Source: Psychrobacter sp. (GTDB lineage: Bacteria > Pseudomonadota > Gammaproteobacteria > Pseudomonadales > Moraxellaceae). Taken from it: a stretch of DNA of 39,513 nt. The stretch lies in the NCBI RefSeq assembly GCF_030457785.1, contig NZ_JAKDUI010000003.1, positions 1 to 39,513 of the forward strand, in the 5' to 3' direction. Made by a program: the position numbers and the translations under genes. The notes below the pieces were generated by a model that saw only the letters and a list, made by a program, of their open reading frames with translations, was not told where the DNA came from and searched no databases. Of the stretch, positions 21,822 to 31,099 are shown in pieces. Positions within the stretch are counted from its first letter, which is position 1; every line of letters starts with the position of its first letter.

Positions 21822-22442
21822 CTAATGCTTGCTGCTATCTGATTGCTTAGACGTGGCAAAGTCCACCGAAGTAACATTACCCGTGGTATTGATATGATCG
21901 ATGTTTTGTAGGTGGCGACGATTGGCTTCGATGTTATTCGAGACATTGATTTGACCTGATGACTGCGCTGGCACTTTACCAGTAGCATCAACCACCAATT
22001 CATCTACCCCGTCAAAGCGTGTGATATTCGCTAGATTACCAATAGGTGACGTTTTTAAACGAGCAGTTTTACGGCGCTTGTCAGCAGGTGCCCAATTCAT
22101 CGCACCCAGACTGAGCTCGTAAATCAAACCGATGATTAAGATGGTGATAAATATGGCAGCAGCAGCGAAACCTAACCAGCTCGCTTCACGTACGGAAACA
22201 GCATAGGCATAAAGATATAAGGCTTCTAAATCAAAGATAACAAAGAAGATCGCCACCAAATAGAATTTGGCAGACAAGCGTATACGGGCATTGCCAGATC
22301 CGACAACACCTGCTTCAAAAACTTCTTCTTTTTGAGATCCTGGAGAGCGACCGCCAAGCAAACGCGGCACGACCAGCATAAAGACCACCAGTCCAATGGC
22401 AGCTAAAATAAAAGCGATCGATGACCAATTAAAAGCAGACAT
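21822..22442 (-). CDS. nuoA: NADH-quinone oxidoreductase subunit A (long C-terminal tail)
   Basis: 206 aa; KFYLVAIFFVIFDLEALYLYAYAVSVREASWLGF is the NuoA signature. SD-like GAGGAG upstream of the start. Confidence 0.95.
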   Translation of the reverse strand: MSAFNWSSIAFILAAIGLVVFMLVVPRLLGGRSPGSQKEEVFEAGVVGSGNARIRLSAKFYLVAIFFVIFDLEALYLYAYAVSVREASWLGFAAAAIFITILIIGLIYELSLGAMNWAPADKRRKTARLKTSPIGNLANITRFDGVDELVVDATGKVPAQSSGQINVSNNIEANRRHLQNIDHINTTGNVTSVDFATSKQSDSSKH

Positions 22443-22722
22443 GATAATACGTGCTCCTCACCCAATCGAGTGTTAGCGCAGCGCAAGTACTGACTTATTA
22501 TTTTTTTAAAGCCAACTGGCGACAGGCATAACGCAAACGAAAACACAAAGTAACCATAATTAAGCTGCTATATTAGAAGCTTAAATAGATACTCTGGTGG
22601 TAACAGCCAATTATCAAGATTATTGACGACGATGTCAGACATGACCAACTTCAACAATTCCGATACGCACACGGAAAAAGGGCTGGTCGCCTAAAGCATC
22701 TTGTAACAACGTAAGACCAACT

Positions 22723-22774
22723 TATTAAATCAATATCATAATCACATTAGATCGTTTACTTAATTGATTTAATA
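22723..22774. repeat. Inverted repeat, 12 bp arms
   Basis: TATTAAATCAAT ... 28 nt ... ATTGATTTAATA, perfect arms. Confidence 0.55.
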
Positions 22775-22880
22775 GCTTATTTACACGTAGTCAATGATGA
22801 CGAGACAACTGGCATAAACTTTCAAGTACTATACGCATTTTAGCGACTAAAAGCTAGTTTTTGCTGTATAGAATGTCAGT

Positions 22881-22914
22881 TTCTCAGCAAAAAAACCTAT
22901 TTTTTTGCTGAGAA
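22881..22914. repeat. Perfect palindromic hairpin, 15 bp arms and 4 nt loop
   Basis: TTCTCAGCAAAAAAA-CCTA-TTTTTTTGCTGAGAA. Confidence 0.8.
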
Positions 22915-23098
22915 TTGTGATATAAGAAAATACCTTATATAGAGTTCCAATCCAACCATTTCTATATTGACTAAAGCCATCATGATTTTTGCTCAAATTT
23001 CTCAGTTTTTAGACATCAATCTTCGCCCTCAACTCCTCCCAAAATGCCTTGCTTTTGCTTTATAATGGCTCACTTGATTTTAATGATAGCTCGCCATT

Positions 23099-23150
23099 TG
23101 TACGACAGTTCTATGGTCTGTTTTATCTAAATCATCCTAAATGTCGTACA
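23099..23150. repeat. Inverted repeat upstream of rep, 9 bp arms
   Basis: TGTACGACA ... 34 nt ... TGTCGTACA, perfect arms. Confidence 0.5.
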
Positions 23151-23268
23151 TAGTCTTAAACGTCGTCTTTAAATTCGCCACGTTATCGCCTCTGACGATT
23201 CGCGCGGCAGTTAGCGGTGATGCTATCAGTGCCACTCTTTTTATTGCTTTTGTCTTACAGGTCACCTT

Positions 23269-25302
23269 ATGAGTCAACTCAACCCCAAACAATCAGAGGC
23301 CATGCTTTATGCCTCCGGTCCATTGCTTGTGCTAGCTGGTGCTGGCTCTGGTAAGACTTCTGTGATTACGCGTAAGATCGCTTATCTTATTGAAGAGTGT
23401 AACCTGCCAGCCGAACGCATCACCGCGGTGACTTTTACCAACAAAGCCGCGCGTGAGATGAAAGCCCGTGTGAGTAAATTACTACCGAGTGAAAAAATGC
23501 GCGGGCTGACGGTCTCAACCTTTCACCAATTTGGGTTGCAGTTCTTGCGTTATGAGCTTATTCATACCCCACTCAAGGGCAACTTCTCCATCATGGATAG
23601 CGACGACAGTAAGCGCTTGCTGATGGAGCTGATGATGCGTGACAACTTAAGTGGCGCAGAAAGTCGTGAGTTGGTCGGCAAAGCAATCAAGATGATCTCT
23701 GACTGGAAGAATGACTTGATCGAACCTGACAAGGCGATGGAGACACTAGACGATCCAGAAGAAATGATATTTGCCACCTTATACGCCTTGTATGAGCGTA
23801 ATCTTCGAGCTTATAACGCGGTGGACTTTGACGATTTGATCGTATTGCCCACCAAAATACTGCGTGAAAATAGAGAGCTACGTGATAAGTGGCAAAACCG
23901 TATTCGTTACCTGCTCGTCGATGAGTATCAAGATACCAATACCGCTCAGTATGAAATGATTAAGTACTTGGTTGGACCTCAAGGACGCTTCACTGTGGTT
24001 GGAGATGATGATCAGTCTATCTACGCGTGGCGTGGCGCCAAACCCGAAAATATGGCGCTACTCAAAGAAGACTTTCCAAAACTAAAGATCGTCATGCTAG
24101 AGCAAAACTATCGATCGACCACACGTATTTTGAGTTCCGCCAATGCCGTTATCCTCAATAATGAGCATTTATTTGAAAAGAAACTATGGTCTGATAAAGG
24201 ACAAGGCGAAAAAATCCGCGTCATCAACTGCCGTAATGATGATGACGAGTCCGAGCGAGTGGCAAAAGAAATCGTTACTCACAAACTGCGTTTCGGCAAC
24301 GAATGGGAACAATACGCGGTGCTTTATCGCAGTAACTTTCAAGCACGCATGTTAGAAGCCCAGCTGCGTCAGCTGCAAGTACCTTACAAGCTATCTGGTG
24401 GGCAGTCGTTCTTTGCTCGTAGTGAAATTAAAGACATCATGGGCTACTTACGCCTGATTTTAAACCCTGAGGATGACAGTGCGTTTTTGCGCATTATTAA
24501 CACGCCAAAACGAGGTATGGGACCTGCGACACTCGAAAAACTTGGCTTGTTTGCGCAAGAGCATAGCATTTCACTACTGGCTTCCTGTACCCATGCAGGG
24601 CTGACGCATGTGTTGCCATCGAAAGCATACGGCACGCTAAAAGAATTTGGTGAGTTTGTCGAACATTTCACGCGTGAGCTCGACCAACATCCTGATCCTG
24701 TGCCGATCGTACGTCAAATGATTGATGAAACTGGTTATATCGATTTCGTTCGCAGTGACTCGAAAACACCGCAACAAGAGAAAAACCGTATCGATAATAT
24801 CGACATGCTGTATACCAGTATTCAGTCACTGATCAACCGGGCAGAAGAAGACGAAGATCGAACCATTGATACTGTCATTCGCAAGTTGGTGTTACTTGAT
24901 ATGCTTGAGCAGCAACAAGAAGAAGAAAATACCAATAAAGTGAATCTCATGACCTTGCATGCAGCAAAAGGTCTCGAGTTTGACTATGTTTATATCATGG
25001 GGCTTGAGGAAGAAATGCTCCCCCATCGAAACTCTATCATGAGTGAAACCATCGAAGAAGAACGACGCTTGATGTACGTCGGTATCACCCGTGCTCGTCG
25101 TGAGTTGACATTGACACTAGCGACCCAGCGCCGTGCAGGTGGTCAGATGCGAGTCACCTCAGAATCTCGTTTTTTAGAGGAGCTACCAGAAGATCATATC
25201 GACTGGCCAGCCAAAGCGAAGAAGAAAAAGGCGACGAAAAACCCTGAAGCGGTCGCCAACGAATACTTGGCGAATATTCGTGCACTATTGGGTGATCGTT
25301 AG
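23269..25302 (+). CDS. rep: ATP-dependent DNA helicase Rep (UvrD/Rep family SF1)
   Basis: 677 aa; AGAGSGKTSVITRKIAYLI, LLVDEYQDTNTAQYEMIKYL, VGDDDQSIYAWRGA, LMTLHAAKGLEFDYVYIMGLEEEMLPH. Confidence 0.95.
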   Translation: MSQLNPKQSEAMLYASGPLLVLAGAGSGKTSVITRKIAYLIEECNLPAERITAVTFTNKAAREMKARVSKLLPSEKMRGLTVSTFHQFGLQFLRYELIHTPLKGNFSIMDSDDSKRLLMELMMRDNLSGAESRELVGKAIKMISDWKNDLIEPDKAMETLDDPEEMIFATLYALYERNLRAYNAVDFDDLIVLPTKILRENRELRDKWQNRIRYLLVDEYQDTNTAQYEMIKYLVGPQGRFTVVGDDDQSIYAWRGAKPENMALLKEDFPKLKIVMLEQNYRSTTRILSSANAVILNNEHLFEKKLWSDKGQGEKIRVINCRNDDDESERVAKEIVTHKLRFGNEWEQYAVLYRSNFQARMLEAQLRQLQVPYKLSGGQSFFARSEIKDIMGYLRLILNPEDDSAFLRIINTPKRGMGPATLEKLGLFAQEHSISLLASCTHAGLTHVLPSKAYGTLKEFGEFVEHFTRELDQHPDPVPIVRQMIDETGYIDFVRSDSKTPQQEKNRIDNIDMLYTSIQSLINRAEEDEDRTIDTVIRKLVLLDMLEQQQEEENTNKVNLMTLHAAKGLEFDYVYIMGLEEEMLPHRNSIMSETIEEERRLMYVGITRARRELTLTLATQRRAGGQMRVTSESRFLEELPEDHIDWPAKAKKKKATKNPEAVANEYLANIRALLGDR

Positions 25303-25501
25303 CGCTAAGTTTGTCGATTGACCATGGTCATCAGATGGTGCGTTAATACTCGGATATTCGCTAATCAGGTTAACTTAGACAAGCTGAGTTAGTGCTTTCA
25401 ATTGAATTGAATAATTTAACTCAATTGCTTTAAATTAGGCATTCTTACTGAGCCGACTGGACCTTCTTAATTGTTGATATTTTCTAATCATTGGACATCT
25501 T

Positions 25502-26905
25502 ATGCCTAGCCCTAAGCCAGATCATGAACGCCCATCTACGCTAACAGGAGATTATAGCCCGGCAGAATACAGTGCCGAGTATAAACTGATCTACTTGCAA
25601 GGGTTGGTGGCTGACAAAGCCTACGAATCCATCACTGATTTTTTAGAAAAACAGTCCGAATATGAAATTGCCAACCTGTTAGAATCTTTCCCAAGCCAGA
25701 ACCGACTACTCATCTGGGATCAAGTTCCGGATGAGATCAAAGGTGAAGTGCTGGCTGAGCTAGAGGTCGATACCCGCCAGCCACTAATGGAAAACATCTC
25801 TTCAGAAGAGGTTTCTTTATTCACCCAAGATCTCGATGCACAAGACATCTCTGAGATTTTGGACGCTGTCACCGACAGTGTGCGCACCTCAGTGATGGCC
25901 AACTTAGATGAAGATATCCGTATTCAGGTCAATAAGCTTGATACCTATGTCGACTGGGAAGTCGGTAGCTACATGGATCCTGATATCATCCAAATACAAG
26001 ACGACATCACACTCTCTGAAGTGCAAACATGGCTACGAGAAAACAACCATATCCTTGATGATGAAAGCCAAGAACTCTTGGTCGTCGATCAAAGTCAGCA
26101 GCTACTCGGACTATTGAGTTTGGTTGATCTCATCAAACATGACCAAAATACCTTGGTTTCGGAACTAATCGATGCAGCCGTCACGATCAATGACCGTTTA
26201 GACATACAGGATGCTGCTGCGATTTTCCGCTCAGAGGACTTACGCTTTGCTCCAGTGATCAATAGCTTCGGTGAGCTGGTGGGTCAACTAAACGGCGAAG
26301 ACATCATGGAAATTATTCAAGATGATGTCGATAGCACCATGAAAAACCTCGCCAATGTAAGCCAAGATGAAGAGCTTTTTGCGCCTATTTTGACCAGTGC
26401 CAAGAGTCGTAGCGTATGGTTAGGTATTAACCTAGGTACCGCACTGTTGGCTGCTGCAGTGATTGGGCAATTTGAAGAGGTATTAGCACAAGTCGTGGCA
26501 CTAGCGATACTCATGCCTGTGGTCGCGAGTATGGGCGGCATCGCTGGCTCGCAGACACTTACCGTGGTTATCCGCGGTATGGCGATGGGTCAAATCGGTG
26601 GTTCTAACCGTGTCTGGCTACTTAACAAAGAGCTGTGGGTCGGCGCGATAAACGGCATCATATGGGCGATAATCATGGCCTGTATTGCCCAGATATGGTT
26701 CCATGATATTAAGATCAGTACCGTGATTGGCTTGGCCATTGCGATTAATATGACCGCTGCCAATGTTTCAGGAATTAGTATTCCCTTGATGCTAAAACGT
26801 ATGAATATTGATCCCGCTTTATCCGCTTCAGTTATTCTAACGACTGTGACTGATATTGTCGGCTTTATGTCATTTTTAGGTTTAGCCAGTTTGTTGATAC
26901 TATAA
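25502..26905 (+). CDS. mgtE: Magnesium transporter MgtE
   Basis: 467 aa; N-domain, paired CBS domains, TM domain with PVVASMGGIAGSQTLTVVIRGMA and a final AINMTAANVSGISIPLMLKRMNIDPALSASVILTTVTDIVGF. Confidence 0.95.
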   Translation: MPSPKPDHERPSTLTGDYSPAEYSAEYKLIYLQGLVADKAYESITDFLEKQSEYEIANLLESFPSQNRLLIWDQVPDEIKGEVLAELEVDTRQPLMENISSEEVSLFTQDLDAQDISEILDAVTDSVRTSVMANLDEDIRIQVNKLDTYVDWEVGSYMDPDIIQIQDDITLSEVQTWLRENNHILDDESQELLVVDQSQQLLGLLSLVDLIKHDQNTLVSELIDAAVTINDRLDIQDAAAIFRSEDLRFAPVINSFGELVGQLNGEDIMEIIQDDVDSTMKNLANVSQDEELFAPILTSAKSRSVWLGINLGTALLAAAVIGQFEEVLAQVVALAILMPVVASMGGIAGSQTLTVVIRGMAMGQIGGSNRVWLLNKELWVGAINGIIWAIIMACIAQIWFHDIKISTVIGLAIAINMTAANVSGISIPLMLKRMNIDPALSASVILTTVTDIVGFMSFLGLASLLIL

Positions 26906-27005
26906 TCAGCCATTTACGTCAGAAAATCACTATCTATCAACTATACCTATAAACCATTTAGACGTTGTTAATTAAAAAATCACCAACCCCTTAAGTGAGT
27001 GTGTT

Positions 27006-27470
27006 ATGCAAGCTGTACAAGTTAAAGTAGTAAACCCCAAAATCACTGAAGATGAAGCCTTTTCACTGCCGACTCGTGCGACTGATGGCAGTGCAGGTAT
27101 CGACTTGCGAGCTTGCATTGACGCTCCATTGACCATCAAAGCAGGTGAAACGCAACTGATAGGTACTGGGCTTGCCGTTTATATCCAAGACCCCAATTAT
27201 GCAGGCATGATTTTACCGCGCTCAGGTCTTGGTCATAAACACGGCATCGTCTTGGGCAACTTGGTCGGACTGATCGACGCGGATTATCAAGGTGAACTGA
27301 TGGTAAGCATCTGGAATCGTAGCAACGATGACTTTGTCCTCAATCCAGCCGAGCGTATGGCACAATATATCGTTGTCCCTGTTGCTCGTCCCGAATTTTC
27401 ACTGGTGACAGAATTTAGTGATGAGAGTGCACGCGGCACAGGTGGCTTTGGACACTCAGGTCGTCAATAA
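27006..27470 (+). CDS. dut: dUTP diphosphatase
   Basis: 154 aa; [49 protein letters not shown] motifs. Confidence 0.97.
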   Translation: MQAVQVKVVNPKITEDEAFSLPTRATDGSAGIDLRACIDAPLTIKAGETQLIGTGLAVYIQDPNYAGMILPRSGLGHKHGIVLGNLVGLIDADYQGELMVSIWNRSNDDFVLNPAERMAQYIVVPVARPEFSLVTEFSDESARGTGGFGHSGRQ

Positions 27471-27557
27471 TGCTAAGCCAGTAGCGATCACTGACCGCCC
27501 AATTTTATCTTTCAACATTCACAGCAATAATCGCCACGATAATAAGGAGAGTAAGCG

Positions 27558-29321
27558 ATGCCATCTTTTGCTGCGCAGCAATGCTTATTTCGTGCTTATG
27601 ATATTCGTGGATCACGCCAGCATTTTACGACCGCTTTTGTACAAGCACTCGGCAATGCCTTTGCACATTTGTACCTTAAATCACCGAGTACTTTAGATCA
27701 AGCTGACTCGAATAATAGCTTGCCCGGACAAAAACACAGTACTCCAGACATTACTGTTGTGATTGGTTATGATGTGCGTGATGGTAGCAACACCATCGCC
27801 CAGACACTTTCTAGCATCTTGGCTCAGTACGGAATACACGTTGTTCAGCTCGGTCTGGTGACGACGCCGATGATGGTATTTTGGGCAGAGCAATACCAAG
27901 GACATGGAATTATCGCGACTGCCAGTCACTCGGCTAAAGATATACTGGGCATCAAGTGGATGATGAATCACCTGTCCCCTAGCAGTACAGAGATTCAGAC
28001 ACTTTATGAAAAACTCAGCAGCAATGACGGACAAACGAGTAATACTAGACCATCCAATGACTTAGCGCCCCCATTATCTACTGAGCAAGTCATCACAGGC
28101 TACACTGACGCCATCAAACACGTATTGACTCAGCTTTATCCACATGACATCGGCAATGATCAAAGAAGAACGAAAGGTAACCACTTATCATCGCCAAAAC
28201 TTGATTTAGTCATCGTGATTGACTGCATGCATGGTGCAACCAGTACCACCGCTAAGCAGTTATTCAAGTATTTCTGTCAGTCTGTCATGGTGCTCAATGA
28301 TACGCCAAATGGTAGTTTCCCTGATGGTAACCCTGACCCGACTGAACCCAATCGACTACAAGAACTGCAACAAAAGGTCTTGGTTAATCAAGCCGACTTG
28401 GGACTGGCATTTGATGGCGATGGCGACAGACTGATAGTTGTCAATGAGATGGGAAGCACTGTCAGACCTGATCATTTGCTATATCTATTGGCACAAACTG
28501 CGCTAAACGGTGTCACCAACGAGTCAGATCAACCAGCTTCATCTCAAGTACTCTTTGATATTAAATGCTCGCACCATTTACCAAAGCTGCTCACGAAGTT
28601 GGGTGCTGTACCTGTCATGAGCAAGACTGGTAGTAGTCTTATGCGTCGACAGATACACAACTCTGAACAGCAAATCATCTTTGCCGGCGAGCTATCTGGA
28701 CATTTCATTTTTAATGACGGCCGTTTTATTGCCTATGATGATGCCATGTATGCCGCATTGAGATTGCTCCATTGGCTGGCAGACTCTGACTTTCATCAAG
28801 GTAAAACAGCGCTGACGGATATCACCCACAGACTACCGACATTGATCAGTACCGCTGACCACTATTTGCCAATGCCGCAAGCATCTCTTTCGGGCTACTC
28901 ACTCGTCACGCAATTGACTCAGCTTTGTCAGGATTTGCAGCAGTTGGTTGATAAATCAAACGACACCTCGTCGATTAACGCTTCCGACGCCCTGTACTCT
29001 TTGCACAGCTGTCAGAATAACGATGAGTCATCGCCTTTTTGTACTTGCGACTGCCCTGAGAGTGATCGATTGCTCACCATAGAGCATGCCCGCTACTTAC
29101 TGCCTCTGGGCGCAACCTTGAGCACTATTGATGGTTTGCGCATAGATTTCGACCATGGCTTTGGTGTACTACGTCAATCCAACACCAGTAATAATCTGAC
29201 GGCAAGGTTTGCAGGCGATAGCATCGAGGCGCTACGAGATATTCAAGATAGATTTGCCGCTTTATGTCGCCCATTCGACAAAAGACTGGCAGAACAAATC
29301 ACAGCTATTCCGGCTGAATAA
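27558..29321 (+). CDS. algC: Phosphomannomutase/phosphoglucomutase-family protein (divergent active-site loop)
   Basis: 587 aa; FRAYDIRGS start, phosphoserine loop ATASHSAKDILGIKW, metal loop LAFDGDGDRL, sugar loop FAGELSGHFIF, C-terminal IDGLRIDFDHGFGVLRQSNT. AAGGAG SD upstream. Confidence 0.88.
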   Translation: MPSFAAQQCLFRAYDIRGSRQHFTTAFVQALGNAFAHLYLKSPSTLDQADSNNSLPGQKHSTPDITVVIGYDVRDGSNTIAQTLSSILAQYGIHVVQLGLVTTPMMVFWAEQYQGHGIIATASHSAKDILGIKWMMNHLSPSSTEIQTLYEKLSSNDGQTSNTRPSNDLAPPLSTEQVITGYTDAIKHVLTQLYPHDIGNDQRRTKGNHLSSPKLDLVIVIDCMHGATSTTAKQLFKYFCQSVMVLNDTPNGSFPDGNPDPTEPNRLQELQQKVLVNQADLGLAFDGDGDRLIVVNEMGSTVRPDHLLYLLAQTALNGVTNESDQPASSQVLFDIKCSHHLPKLLTKLGAVPVMSKTGSSLMRRQIHNSEQQIIFAGELSGHFIFNDGRFIAYDDAMYAALRLLHWLADSDFHQGKTALTDITHRLPTLISTADHYLPMPQASLSGYSLVTQLTQLCQDLQQLVDKSNDTSSINASDALYSLHSCQNNDESSPFCTCDCPESDRLLTIEHARYLLPLGATLSTIDGLRIDFDHGFGVLRQSNTSNNLTARFAGDSIEALRDIQDRFAALCRPFDKRLAEQITAIPAE

Positions 29322-29331
29322 CTGTCCTCAA

Positions 29332-29363
29332 ACATAGTTGTCGTAAAACACAGTTGCCGTAAA
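29332..29363. repeat. Tandem repeat, 16 bp x 2
   Basis: ACATAGTTGTCGTAAA|ACACAGTTGCCGTAAA; spacer between the algC-type gene and argB. Confidence 0.75.
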
Positions 29364-29408
29364 ATAAAATCAGATTTTTCAACATTATTTTTTACCACCA
29401 CATTTTAG

Positions 29409-30329
<921 letters not shown>

Positions 30330-30347
30330 TGGCCTGCAGCTACCTTC

Positions 30348-30381
30348 AGATAACCGTATTTAGTAGATAGCCATATTTAGT
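30348..30381. repeat. Tandem repeat, 17 bp x 2 (plus partial third copy)
   Basis: AGATAACCGTATTTAGT|AGATAGCCATATTTAGT|AAATAACGGTA...; downstream of argB. Confidence 0.75.
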
Positions 30382-30426
30382 AAATAACGGTACTCAAGAT
30401 GATCAAGTCACTGTAGACAGCATAAC

Positions 30427-30478
30427 AAGCCCCGAATTTAGTAGCTAATAGTTAGTAGACAAGTTCGGGGCTTTTCTC
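30427..30478 (+). terminator. Terminator between convergent argB and the ArsC-like gene
   Basis: AAGCCCCGAA ... 27 nt ... TTCGGGGCTTTTC, perfect 10 bp stem with a T-tract. Confidence 0.8.
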
Positions 30479-30496
30479 ATTGGCTGAGACAGTCAT

Positions 30497-30874
30497 TTAT
30501 GAAAAAACTTTATCAAACGCTTCTTCATTGAAACCACAAAGCAAAATTGGCTGAGCGGTACTTTTGTTATCTGGCTGCCCCTCTACGATCGGGCGTTTAA
30601 TCATGCTGGTATTTTCTATCAGCAACTCAATGGCATTGTCTACATTATCCTCAGCGGCTTGTTTCTGCTCGTCTGTCAGTTTCCGCCATGTCGTACCGCG
30701 CTTATTTAATACTTTATCGATACCCAACACCTCCACCCAACGCTGCACCGTTTCTTTATCGATGCCTTGCTTTTTATAATCATGAAAATCATAGCTGACA
30801 CCCAACTCGTCTAGCTTAGTAAACGCTTTTTTCATCGTGCTGCATGATTTGATACCGTAAATCGTGATGGTCAT
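30497..30874 (-). CDS. ArsC/Spx-family (YffB-like) thioredoxin-fold protein
   Basis: MTITIYGIKSCSTMKKAFTKLDELGVSYDFHDYKKQGI...; ATG at 30874 preceded by GGAGG, so the listed 174 aa ORF start at 31021 is over-extended. Confidence 0.9.
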   Translation of the reverse strand: MTITIYGIKSCSTMKKAFTKLDELGVSYDFHDYKKQGIDKETVQRWVEVLGIDKVLNKRGTTWRKLTDEQKQAAEDNVDNAIELLIENTSMIKRPIVEGQPDNKSTAQPILLCGFNEEAFDKVFS

Positions 30875-31099
30875 ATAACCCTCCAAGTCAATTATTGTTA
30901 TACACTTCATTATACCGAAGCCGAAGAACATTTGGTCTATGATGACAAAACAATCAGCTCTGAATGATTTTTCAAATTTGTCGCCTTTATAGTGGGCGAA
31001 CACACCATCATCCCATCGCAATTTTCACCAAATTACGCTATGCTATGGCATTATTAAATTTCACTCAATTTATCAGTAACAACCAATTTCGAGCCGACT

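Noticed and set aside
5096-22442. Search for genes inserted in the fpr-nuo block (accessory or defence cargo)
   Set aside because: The 13 nuo genes are contiguous and in canonical order with no foreign ORF; only spacers and subunit extensions are unusual.
26590-26913. 107 aa minus-strand ORF inside mgtE
   Set aside because: Antisense to the mgtE TM domain; coding shadow.
30875-31021. N-terminal 49 codons of the listed ArsC-like ORF
   Set aside because: A good SD and a canonical start MTITIYGIKSC exist at 30874; the upstream portion is the leuS-side spacer.
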